Source: Maniola hyperantus (lineage: Eukaryota; Arthropoda; Insecta; Lepidoptera; Nymphalidae). Taken from it: a stretch of 64,000 nt of DNA. A model generated the notes under the pieces. That model saw only the letters and a list, made by a program, of their open reading frames with translations. It did not search any database and was not told where the DNA came from. Location of the stretch: assembly GCF_902806685.2 (NCBI RefSeq), contig NC_048554.1:6572001-6636000 (forward strand), read 5' to 3'. A program made the translations under genes and the position numbers. Positions within the stretch are counted from its first letter, which is position 1, and the number at the start of each line of letters is the position of its first letter. This document shows, piece by piece, positions 20,222 to 30,500 of this stretch.

Positions 20222-21303
20222 TTTTAGAATCGAACGAACTCTGTAGTAATCCTTTTTATCATTTCCTGGCTATGAATAGGTACCTACTGACGTGGTCCAA
20301 GAAAATTGAAAGCATAAATCTAAAACTGTGATAAATTTAGCTGTACCATCAGTCCATCACAATCACTTTGATTCAATATAGAGTACATGGTACATTGAAT
20401 ATACGGTAATACTACTCTATCTACTCTATCACAGGCACAGCTGTTTTTTTTGTTATGACAATATGACTAATGACAATAGTTAAGCGACGCCATCAATGAT
20501 CAACGGTCAACCTCTTTTGACATTGGTTGGTTCTACATTGCTGCTTCACTGAGCTGTATAAAAATAATTTTTCGTAAAAAACCTTCAATGAATTACAAAT
20601 AAATGTCAAAATAGTTAGTTGCTATCACAAGCGAGGCACTACACAAAGCAAAATAAGAAGAAGAAGAAGAAGCATATCATAAGCCAACCACAGAGGAATC
20701 ACAGAAATGCTGGGGCTGGATTATTAAATTTTACACAAGATAAAAGTACATTTAAAGTAAGTGCAGTGTACATTGGTGTACATGTTCATATTTCACATCA
20801 CCTATTTTTAGTGATTCTTTTGCCTATTATATCTATATGAAAAAAGAGAATACGAAAGCGGCCAATACTCTTTGGCGGCCAAAATTACCAAAAGCCCCGA
20901 CCCGACACCTCCAACCTCCGGCAAAGTTTGCCCGACAACAAAACCAAAACGAAAAATTCGGTCATGCCTGCGCCAGGCACTTGTGACAAACAGCAAGCAT
21001 GTGGACAGGTGTTTGCCAAGTTTTGCTTTTGCTTGCCAACGCTTTGGAGCGTTCCGATTGGCAGGCAAGCCATCTGTGATGTTTGCCAATGCTTGCTGTT
21101 TGTTAGTTGTTTGCGCCCCATAGACAAATAACCAGATGCAATATAGTAAATAGCGATACGTCGGTCGGTCGGCAAGACACTTCCTATAATAAATGGCAAC
21201 ATTATTGAAAAATAAATCTGCAAAGACCCAGAATCTAGAGCAGTAAAACAATATTTTAAAATATTGCAAGTATCCGGCAGCCATATTTCTTTCAAAAGTT
21301 GGT
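20222..21303. other. Intergenic stretch between divergent PLA2 and RpL13A genes
   Basis: Contains an (AAG)n microsatellite at 20656-20671 and, from about 20870 to 21135, a block unlike its AT-rich surroundings. That block is rich in CAAAACC/TTTGCC words, with TTTGCCAA appearing three times and GCTTGC repeated, and it is open in several frames on both strands. No protein family is recognised; a repeat is the likelier explanation. The shared 5' region of the two divergent genes also lies here. Confidence 0.4.
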
Positions 21304-21310
21304 CTTTTCC
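21304..21310 (+). promoter_or_regulatory. Likely 5' TOP (terminal oligopyrimidine) start of RpL13A mRNA
   Basis: CTTTTCC lies 17 bases before the RpL13A start codon. Ribosomal protein mRNAs of animals start with a C followed by pyrimidines and have very short 5' UTRs, controlled through the TOR pathway. The site fits in composition and spacing. The actual start is inferred, not mapped. Confidence 0.55.
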
Positions 21311-21327
21311 GCTTTGTTGTCGAGAAA

Positions 21328-24300
21328 ATGACGGGCTTTAGTAATAAGGTGAGGTTTAAAATAGGATATTTACTGCAAAAAGCGTGTTAATTTATTTTTA
21401 AATTTCATATAAGTGATTAAATACTTAAGTTTAAGTTATTTAGCGATTAATCTGTGAAAACGGTGATAAAAATGACGCTGTGATGTACACGTGCCGTCTA
21501 AGAATTTTTAGGGGTAAATCTTTGTAGTTATGTCCAATATTTTTTGGTTTAAAGTTTTGATATCATTAGTAAATTACTAACCGAAATATCGTTTAGTTAA
21601 TATTGGGGTTCAAGTTTATTTTTATGATGATATTTGAGGTTAGGACAGCGTTGTGTTTAGTTTCGCAGGCACTCATGTTTGTACTCTATTTTCAGTCCAT
21701 CGTAATAGATGGCCGGGGCCACTTGCTGGGCCGGCTGTCTGCCGTCATCGCCAAGGTTTTGCTAGAAGGAAACAAAGTAGTTGTCGTGAGATGTGAACAG
21801 CTCAATATCTCGGGGAACTTCTTCAGGTATGGTATGGACTATTGCTTGAATGAACATATTTACACAGAACAAATTTATAATAATTTGATACTAGCTCAGG
21901 CCCGCGACTTTGTCCGCATGGAATATACAAATTTTATCCCGATCCGTCCAGTAGTTTGAGCTGTGAGTTGATAAACCAGTCAGTCACCTTTTCCTTTTAC
22001 ATATTGAGATTAAATAAAATTATTGAAAGCTACTACAAAAATTAATTAACATTTCTTATTTACCAAATGTTCACCATCAAAGTCATCATTCATGGGCATC
22101 ATGGTGCCCAAGATTGTGAGGCTTTGTCGTTAGACTACATAGACACATGGAACAATTTCTGAGACTCAACATTAATTTAATTTTTTGTCTCTAATGCGTG
22201 TTTCAGACAAAGTGCTGCAAAAACAGCCCCTACTAATGACTTCATTCACTACATTTATGACATTTTCGTAGACAAACTTGCTATAAAATGATGTTTTTTT
22301 TGGGTAATTTGCGACTGAAGGCTTACATGTTGTCATTTTTAAAATAATCTGATTTTGATAAAACCTATTGTTTCAGGGTATTGCGAATTTACAACAAATA
22401 TTTATATTAAATAATTTATTTCAGGAACAAGTTGAAGTTCATGTCATTCTTGCGCAAACGGTGCAACGTGAACCCCGCCCGTGGACCATTCCACTTTAGG
22501 GCTCCCTCCAAAGTCTTATGGAAAACCGTCAGAGGTAATTTTTGTTGATTTCTTTATAATCATTTGTATATACATCATCTTTTACTACAGATAAATAATT
22601 CTAATTCTGTAGTAATTTACCTATATGATTATTTTTTCTATACCTACATTATTTGACAGTTTGTGATAAGACATCTATTATGAAGCTAATATTAGTTATA
22701 TTTGTAGAATTTATTATAGTTAGTTCCTGCTTTAAGAAAGTTTAATAACCTTCCAGGCATGATCCCACACAAAACAGAGCGTGGAAAGGATGCCCTGAAG
22801 AGGCTTCGTACATATGATGGATGCCCGCCACCATACGACAATCGCAGACGTGTGGTTGTACCTGCAGCCCTACGAGTATTCTGTTTGAAGCCCGGACGTA
22901 AAGTATGTATCACACAAACCCAGCTCACGTGCATTGGCTAGTTTATTAATTAAGTAGCCGTGATAGCCTAGTGGTTAGGACATCTGCTTTCTGATCGAAG
23001 GTTGGGGGTTCGATCCTGGGCATGCACCTCTAACTTTTCGGCTTTAAGTAATTAAATATCACTTGCTTTAACGGTGAAGGTAAACATCGTAAGGTAACCT
23101 GCATGCCGAAGAGTTCTCCATAATGTTTTCAAAGGTTTGTGAAGTCTACCAATCCACTCATGGCCAGTGTGGTAGACTATGGCCAAACCCCTTCTCTCTG
23201 AGAGGAGACCCGTGCTCTGGAGTGAGCCGGCCATGAGTTGATCATGATGATGATGAGCTTTTAGTAAATTCATCTATTATGGAATTCATGTATTCATTTT
23301 CTTTATGGGTTAGCTATGCCAGATATTAACATTTCAGTACAGCTGTGAAAATTAAGATGGTAGTATGTCAGAAAAGGTGGATTCTAGAAGTTTTGTTTTG
23401 TGTTAGACAAAGAGGCTTGAAACTCATAGGAAGGAAGATCGTTTGATGAACTTCCATAAATGTAATTTTTCAAAAATCTTAACTTATAACTGTCATGGCC
23501 ACAGAGAATTCAACCTCAAGAGTATGCATATACAAGGTTTTGCGCGTATGTTGGCGCGGGCCAGGGGAGAATGCCTTGTGATTGGTGGATGCAAAAGTTA
23601 TGTAATCAAAACAATGTGCGGAATGAAGGTACCGAATGGACGTGGGCAGACTTTTATGCTAAACAACTGCCTAAGCTTGACGATCGGGAGTGTTCGGTGT
23701 TCGGCTATCAGGCGTCTATAGGTGGTGGTCTTTGGCCATGGCAGAGTTCAGCAGATAAGACTACACTCGAGTGTCCTTTCTTGTCTCTGTGGCTTTGCTT
23801 AAGGTTGTTTTATTTCGTGATGCTATCAATTGGGTAATTTGCGACTGAAAGTTATTACTAACTGATGTTGTAATGTTAAAACATTCTGAAATACATATCT
23901 TATTCACATCCAACAATTTGACATTGATTTTGTAACTAACATGTATTATGATGTCAGTACTGCCACGTGGGGCGCCTGTCGCACGAGGTGGGCTGGAAGT
24001 ACCGCGAGGTGGTGCGCAAGCTGGAGGACAAGAGGAAGTTCAAGACCATCCACAAACTCGCCTACGAGAAGAAACTCAAGGTTTGTGGCAATTTTGACTT
24101 TTTCCAAAAAGTAGGTGGTTCTCAATTCAGCCCATTTTTTTAATGTATCTAGATTTTTTCGAGGTTTCCGGACTGATTTTCAAAAAAAAAATGTTTCCAT
24201 GGTATCCCCATAAAAATTTCTGGATCCAACTCCTCAATCCTGATGCTGCAGGGTTACTGCCCGCCTAAGTTATCAAGATTTAGGAAGTGTTCATAGTGAA

Positions 24301-24643
24301 TTAATGTTATAAGTACCAAGAAACTTTTCAACGTATTTTGATGGCTGTGAAAAAATTTGATCAGCGAATTCAATCAAGGGGCAAAATTTGATTACGATGA
24401 ATTACGTTATTCTTACACAATCGCGGTGCGGGTGGTTAAAGTAAAATAACACTATGGTTACTGAAAACTTTATTTGATATTGAGCTAACTTCAAATGTTT
24501 CCTCTACATTTTTTAAATACATATATGGCATACACTTAACTGGAATCATTTGTTCACAGAAAATCACCAAGGATGCAGGCGAGAAGGTGGCCAAGGCGAC
24601 TGCGCCCTTCACTGCTGTGATGCAGTCCTATGGATACAATTAG
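21328..24643 (+). CDS. RpL13A: 60S ribosomal protein L13A (uL13)
   Basis: Six exons join in frame: 21328-21348, 21696-21826, 22425-22534, 22757-22902, 23958-24080 and 24560-24643, giving 204 residues. Diagnostic stretches include VIDGRGHLLGRLSAVIAK, VVVVRCEQLNISGNFFR, NPARGPFHFRAPSK, TVRGMIPHKTERG, PPPYDNRRRVVVPAAL and LSHEVGWKYREVV. Length and order match the eukaryotic family. The protein is part of the large ribosomal subunit. The first exon encodes only seven residues and follows a TOP-like start. Introns 2 and 4 each hold a box C/D snoRNA candidate, which is common for ribosomal protein genes; intron 4 also has a SINE. Confidence 0.97.
22283..22357 (+). ncRNA. Box C/D snoRNA candidate in RpL13A intron 2
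   Basis: C box ATGATGT at 22288, D' box CTGA at 22315, a weak C' (TGTTGTC near 22330) and D box CTGA at 22349, with A-rich and T-rich bases outside C and D able to form the short closing stem. The 12 nt GGGTAATTTGCG one base before D' are complementary to the conserved 18S rRNA stretch CGCAAATTACCC. By the D+5 rule the target is the first A of AAAUUA in that stretch. Location in a ribosomal protein intron supports the call. Confidence 0.65.
22954..23256 (+). mobile_element. tRNA-derived SINE with (TGA)n tail in RpL13A intron 4
   Basis: Second full copy of the family seen at 10302, with GATAGCCTAGTGGTTAGGAC, box B GGTTCGATCC, the body block GAGTTCTCCATAATGTTTTC and an ATGATGATGATGA tail. It has the same orientation as the host gene. 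Confidence 0.82.
23811..23894 (+). ncRNA. Box C/D snoRNA candidate in RpL13A intron 4
   Basis: C box GTGATGC at 23817, D' CTGA at 23845, C' CTGATGT at 23862 and D CTGA at 23886. The flanks TATT and AATA pair to close the terminal stem. It shares the 18-nt block GGGTAATTTGCGACTGAA with the candidate in intron 2, so both carry the same D' guide against 18S rRNA. The rest of the two sequences differs, including the second guide region (TAATGTTAAAACATT here). This copy has the better C, C' and stem. Confidence 0.75.
24215..24330 (+). repeat. Single unit of the AACTCCTCAATCCTG...GAATTAAT repeat
   Basis: In RpL13A intron 5. The blocks CAACTCCTCAATCCTGATGC and TTCATAGTGAATTAATGTTA recur in the same order in the tandem array at 36690-36975, at roughly 122-bp spacing there. 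Confidence 0.5.
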
Positions 24644-26261
24644 AACTAAGGGAATTATATAAAAAAATAAACCTATGGTTGCCCATATTTTGTTTCATTA
24701 TACCTTTTTCAACATCAGGCTTGGGTTAAGTTAGAGTAAGGTGAAAAGGAAAGGATGCGCAATTCAAGTAGTCCATACTGAAGTTTCTACATGGCGGTTT
24801 GCGCTGGTCATATAGAATTAGATCGACTGAAATCTGTTTATGTACAGCGCGCGCATACGCCTCATGTTCAGATTGGACTACTTGTTTTGCACGCCCTCCT
24901 AAAACTTGAGATCATGTCTGGTCCGCGGTGTGCGCCGGCGAAATTAAAAGTAGGGGTTCGATTCCCCAATTAATCAATATTTGAGACTTCCGCTAATAAT
25001 AATCGCCGTACCAACGGCCAAGTGGTTTAACATTTCAGTAGACATACTCGTATGACGTATGATTTTTGAATTACAAAGTTTTTCCCATTGCTTAAATTTT
25101 ACACCTTTGCAGTCAAGGTGTGAAAGGGAAAAACTTTGTAATTCAAAAACCTGAAGTCTGCCAATCATGCAGAACAGATGCATGCCTGAGAATTCTCCAT
25201 AATGTACTCGCTGACGTGTGAAGTCTGCCAATGTCCGCAGTGGGCGGCCAGCGTGGCAGACTGCCTAAACCCTTCTGATTGTGAGAGGAGACCCGCGTGC
25301 TCAGTCGTGGGTCGGCGATGAGTTAATCAAGAATTCAAAAAGCTAATTTTATTCATATCATAGGTTCAGATGGCAATCGGGGTATGAAACGGGGCGTTCC
25401 CTCCCCGATTGCCATCTTGACCCATAGCATACTATACCTACCTACTTATTTAATTCGGTGTACCTAACCCAAGAACCTAATTTATACAATGAACCAAAAG
25501 CTTAATTTGCTATAGTCCGCTGAAACAGATCAAATCTGTATGGTGCAACTTGCGACATGCACCGCCCGCCCTCCTACTGCTAAACATGCAGGAAAAACCA
25601 GCCACCAGGCAAGCAATATGCAGCAGCACCATACAAATCCCAAAGCACACTTTAATAATTAATTCATGTATTTAGTAGCAAATCTGGCTAAAAAGCTGGT
25701 ATGAAAAGATAGATCGGTTTGACGTCATAGAATTTCAATTTACTGGTCCTATATCCTGCTCCAGTGGGTTTCATCAGATAATTATTTCACGCGCGGTGAC
25801 AAATTTTCTTGTGCAGCTGCGACCAGTGAAGTGAACTGCGTATAGGCTATTTGTAAAAGAACCGAGTTAGTCTTGATACTTACAATTTAATCTAAGTATA
25901 CAGTTTAGGACTTCAGGTTATTTCAAGACTATGATGACCAAAATAGTGAGTATATTATACTTAAGCACTTAGATATTTCAATCGAACAAGCTACACGTTT
26001 TAATGAGTCTAGATTCGGTCGCTGGAAGCAAGGACGATCTAGGCATAGTGTACCGTGCAACTGGTATGACTGCACCGGGCGGCATCACAAAGAGGGCGCT
26101 GAAGTATCTACAGTATGCGGCGGAAAGTATTGTACATCGACCTTTAGAAGGAGATAGCAGATTTGCAGAGCGTCGTCCCTGTCGTTGAGACCGACAAAAC
26201 GTCATATAGGTATGAGTGACAGAGACAACGTTCTACAAAGCCGAAATGTCGTATTCCTCAT

Positions 26262-26475
26262 TGCTGGGGGTCGGGACTTCATCCGCGTGAATTTAGGTTT
26301 TTAAAATCCTGTGGGAAATCTTTGATTTTCCGGGATAAAAGTAGCCTATGTCACTCTCCAGTTCTCTAAAATATATATACCTATTCATGCAAAAAATGAC
26401 GTCGATCCGTTGCTGTAGCGACGTGATTGAAGGACAAACCAACAAACAAACTCACTTTCGCATTTATAATATGGG
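26262..26475 (-). mobile_element. Helitron-like element, minus orientation
   Basis: Shows, on the minus strand, the TTATAAATGCGAAAGTGAG start block and the GGCTACTTTTATCCCGGAAA block, ending in the hairpin region near TCACGCGGATGAAGTCCCGAC. Its core has CAATCACGTCGCTACAGCAA, a variant shared with 40800-41004 and 43950-44040. It abuts a truncated MITE on the left. Confidence 0.6.
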
Positions 26476-26646
26476 TGGGGATTGCCGAGTGTCGTGACTT
26501 TTCTATTAATCACATAATGGCAGGAATTCTCTTGGGATAATAATGTGGTGGGTTCCCAAATCCTTCCGCATATAACTCTACTAAGAAAACGAGATTTCGA
26601 TTCTTAGTTTTTACATTTATATCAGATGTTAGTGATAATAACCGGG

Positions 26647-26766
26647 ACCGAAAAAGCCGAATTTGGGTCTCCAAAGTCGGTCACCCATCCAGTTACCGGC
26701 TTGGGTCAACGTTGCTTAACAACCGCAATCGATTGATATGCGCTGCCACAACTAGGCCACACGCAC
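26647..26766 (-). repeat. 5S rRNA-derived repeat (SINE3-like or 5S pseudogene)
   Basis: On the minus strand, GTTAAGCAACGTTGACCC followed by GGTAACTGGATGGGTGACCG matches the internal promoter half of animal 5S rRNA (TTAAGCA.CGT...GTACT..GATGGG.GACCG). The first half is more diverged. It is too divergent to be a working 5S gene. 5S-headed SINEs exist in animals; whether this is one or a lone pseudogene cannot be told. Confidence 0.6.
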
Positions 26767-27430
26767 CTCTACCTACCTAGTACCTACTAACAAAAATGAT
26801 TCTTTTAAAAAAACTGACTTCCAAAGCCACAACAAAGGTATTATAAGTTTTTTAATGTACCTGAGTAAATAAAAAATGATCATCTCCATAGCTTAGTGCA
26901 GACATCTGGATGAGGAGTTCAATGATGAAGCCCATGCTCAGTACTTTTTCTCAATCCTCACGACTTAGGACTATACTTGCCTACTATAATACGCGACAGG
27001 TCGACATGTCCCGGACGAGCGCGGGTGAGCGCGTCCCCCCGTCTCATACCCCGATCGCCTTCTCAACCTGTCGGGAACTGTATGTACTTACTTGGTATTA
27101 TTTTACTAGGATTATTTAAAAAAATTGTCTGTCTGTTCATGCTTCACGCTGAAACTACTGAATAGAATTGAACACAACTTGGCATACCTTAAAGGCTACG
27201 TAGGTACTGTAGGTACGCTTATACCTTACGTATACCTATAGGCACGCTACAGAAAGTAAAAATATAAATTAGTTCCTAAATATCACAAAAAGCATCACAA
27301 GCTGAGGTTGGAAGAGTATCAAAGTCTCAAAAGTTTTCGGTCTCAGTGCATGAGGTCCTCGCATACGTTGAAAGAAAATTGAATTCGTTCTAGCGTTTAA
27401 TAGCAGTTTAATCAATAGCTTTCTGTTTAG

Positions 27431-27466
27431 TATAAAAAGGAACGCTGGTTCTTCCAAAGCATCAGT
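27431..27466 (+). promoter_or_regulatory. Core promoter of the giant repeat gene: TATA box and arthropod initiator
   Basis: TATAAAAAGG at 27431 and TCAGT at 27462, with 33 bp from the first T of the TATA box to the A of the initiator, which is textbook spacing for arthropods. The inferred 5' UTR is about 74 nt. A strong TATA/initiator pair is typical of tissue-specific, highly expressed secretory genes such as silk, chorion and cuticle genes. Confidence 0.75.
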
Positions 27467-27537
27467 ACAGTAGCAACCTTCTACAGTTCACTTTCAGGGA
27501 AAATAAAATACAATCTCATCTACTGAGTACAGTGACT

Positions 27538-30500
27538 ATGAATAAGTGGCGTTTACTACTCCTCTTTGTTCTCAGCCTACTGCAATCAACTTCGGCAGAA
27601 CGCAATTTCGTTAATGGAAGGGACCGTTCAGATACCAGACTTTCTATCCAACACCGCATCTATAAATCTTCACATGGACTGGTGCAACTAAATGAACCGA
27701 ACGAGTTGAATCGTGAAGTTAGAGATGCTGAGTTGACCAGAGCACCAGCTATACGTAACTTTAAACATCGTGAACTTGAACTTCATTGGCGATCTTCATC
27801 AGTACAGAATAATGAGCGTCTACTGACTGATCATCGAAGAGCTATTGAAGAAAGATCCAGAGTATACGCTCGGAGTGATAGACAAAGAACTAACGCACAC
27901 AACGAGGCTATTCGTGTAGATGTTAATAGGAATCCCATTGTCAAACACAATGAGGACAGAGATTATCCAGACAATTCTAGACCTTCTTCACACCGTGGCG
28001 ATTATAAAGAAAAAAGGGTAACTCGGTTATTAAATGCAGAAGCGAGGCAACTTGATGTCCTGAAAAAAATTGAATCCGATTCCTATGATAGAAGAGTTCA
28101 CAATATACACATTGAAGCTCACCTTATCAACAATATCGATGTGAGAAATGGTCGAGATTTGGATGAGAGCAGATTTGTGCGACGTGAATTAGTTCGGAAA
28201 ACTGGAAGTCGATTAGCAAGGCAATTTGAAAATAGAAAAGCTTTTGAGAGACTAGATAGAGGCAATCGAGGTGATAAAGTTAGCTCTAGGATTGGTTTAG
28301 AGAATGAAAATATACCAGAAACGGACGCTTCGCGATCAATTATTCAAAGTCGACATGCTCGACGCTACGGTGCTTCACATATCTCTAGGTTAACACCGGC
28401 TGCACGTTTATCCCTTGAACATTTAAAAAAAGATACCCGACCTAACCGATTACAAATGTCATTAAATAAACGTAGAGTAACTGGTGAAATTCGAAGAACT
28501 AAAAATACTCGCGAAGAAATAGCATTAAATACAGTTCGAGACTCGACAAATACTCGCGACGAAAGAGGAATAAATAAAATTCGAGATTCTAGGAATGCTC
28601 GCAAAGAAAGAGCATTAAATGAAATTCGAGATTCTAGGAATATTCGCGAAGAACGAGCACTAAATGAACTTCAAGTCTCTAGGAATGCTCGCAATGAAAG
28701 ATCAATAAATGAAATTAGAGATTCTAGGAATGTACGCCAAGAAAGGGCATTAAATGAAATTCGAGACGCAAGGGATGTTCGCGAAGAAAGAGCACTAAAT
28801 GAAATTCGAAACTCTAGGAATGTTCAGGATGCAAAATCAATGAATGAAATTAGAAACTCTAGGAATGTTCGCGAAGAAAGATCACTAAGTGGAATTCAAG
28901 ACGCTAGGAATGCTCGCGAAGGACGAGTAATAAATGGAATTCTGCACTCTAGGAATGTTCACAATGCAAAATCAATGAATGAAATTCGAGACTCTAGGAA
29001 TGTTCGCGAAGAAAGAGCACTAAGTGTAATTCAAGACGCTAGAAATGCTCGCGAAGAAAGAGCACTAAATGAAATTCGAGACTCTAGGAATGTTCGCGAA
29101 GGAAGAGCAATAAGTGAAATTCGAGACACTAAAAATGTTCGTATAGAAAGAGCAACAAATGAAATCTGTCACTCTAGGGATACTCGTGAAAAAAGAGCAA
29201 CAAATGAAATTCGAAGCACCATGAATATCCGCAAAGAAAGAACAAATGAAATCCAACGTATTCTTAAGACTCGCAAAGAAATTGCAGCAAATGAAATTCG
29301 ACACACTAGAAATGCTCGCGAAGATAGAGCACCAAGTGAAACCCGACTCACTCGGAATGTTCGCGAAGAGCGAGCAATAAATGAAATCCGACACTCTAGG
29401 GATACTCGCGAAGATAGGGCACCAAGTGAAATCCGACTCACTCGGAATGCCCGCGAAGAGCGAGCAATAAATGAAATACAACACTCTAGGGATACTCGCG
29501 AAGAAAGAACAAATGAAATCCAGCGTTCTCTCAATATTCGCAAAGCAAGTGTACCAAATGAAATCCGAAACGCTAGGAATACTCGCGAAGAAAGAACAAA
29601 TGAAATCCAACGTACTCTCAATATTCGCAAAGCAAGTGTAACAAATGAAATCCAAAACTCTAGGAATACTCGCGAAGAAAGAGCACTAAATGAAATTCGA
29701 GTATCTAGGAATGTTCGCGAAGGAAGAGCACTAAATGGAATTCTAGTCCCTAGGAATGCTCGCGAAGAAAGAGCACTAAATGAAATTCGAGACTTTAGGA
29801 ATGTTCGCGAAGGAAGAGCAATAAATGAAATTCGAGACACTAAAAATGTTCGTATAGAAAGAGCAACAAATGAAATCTGTCACTCTAGGGATACTCGTGA
29901 AAAAAGAGCAACAAATGAAATTCGAAGCACCATGAATATCCGCAAAGAAAGAACAAATGAAATCCAACGTATTCTTAAGACTCGCAAAGAAATTGCAGCA
30001 AATGAAATCCGACTCACTCGGAATGCTCGCGAAGAGCGAGCAATAAATGAAATCCGACACTCTAGGGATACTCGCGAAGATAGGGCACCAAGTGAAATCC
30101 GACTCACTCGGAATGCCCGCGAAGAGCGAGCAATAAATGAAATACAAAACTCTAGGGATACTCGCGAAGAAAGAAAAAATGAAATCCAGCGTTCTCTCAA
30201 TATTCGCAAAGCAAGTGTAACAAATGAAATCCGAAACGCTAGGAATACCCGCGAAGAAAGAACAAATGAAATCCAACGTACTCTCAATATTCGCAAAGCA
30301 AGTGTAACAAATGAAATCCAAAACTCTATCAATACTCGCGAAGAAAGAGCATCAAATGAAATTCGAAACTCTAGGAATACTCGCGAAGAAAGAGCATCAA
30401 ATGAAATTCGACATAATAGGAATGCCCGCGAAGAAAGAGCAAATGAAATCCAACGTACTCTCAATACTCGCAAAGAAAGTGTAACAAATGAAATCCGAAA

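Larger units (their letters stand above)
24644..27428. other. Repeat-rich intergenic stretch upstream of the giant repeat gene
   Basis: Holds, in order, a 3' SINE fragment (25142-25326), a short palindromic MITE (25366-25433), a truncated CAGTA.GCGGC MITE (26111-26254), a minus-oriented Helitron-like element (26262-26475), a 5S-derived repeat (26647-26766) and another GC-rich MITE (26997-27076). At 25066-25160 the words TTTTTGAATTACAAAGTTTT and AAAACTTTGTAATTCAAAAA form a roughly 34-bp inverted repeat. No exon could be supported. Confidence 0.6.

Noticed and set aside
20808..21295. Overlapping open frames of 66-158 codons on both strands
   Set aside because: Several frames are open at once over the same GC-richer, word-repetitive block, which is typical of a repeat. 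None resembles a protein family.
24360..24470. Third snoRNA in RpL13A intron 5 (ACGATGA ... CTGA)
   Set aside because: The C box is poor, no closing stem forms, and the guide matches no rRNA segment I can recall.
26647..26766. Functional 5S rRNA gene
   Set aside because: Too many differences in the first half, and no tandem neighbours or T-run terminator placed as in 5S genes.
27532..27537. In-frame GTG start six bases before the ATG of the giant gene
   Set aside because: Nuclear genes of insects start with ATG. The signal peptide begins properly at the ATG at 27538.
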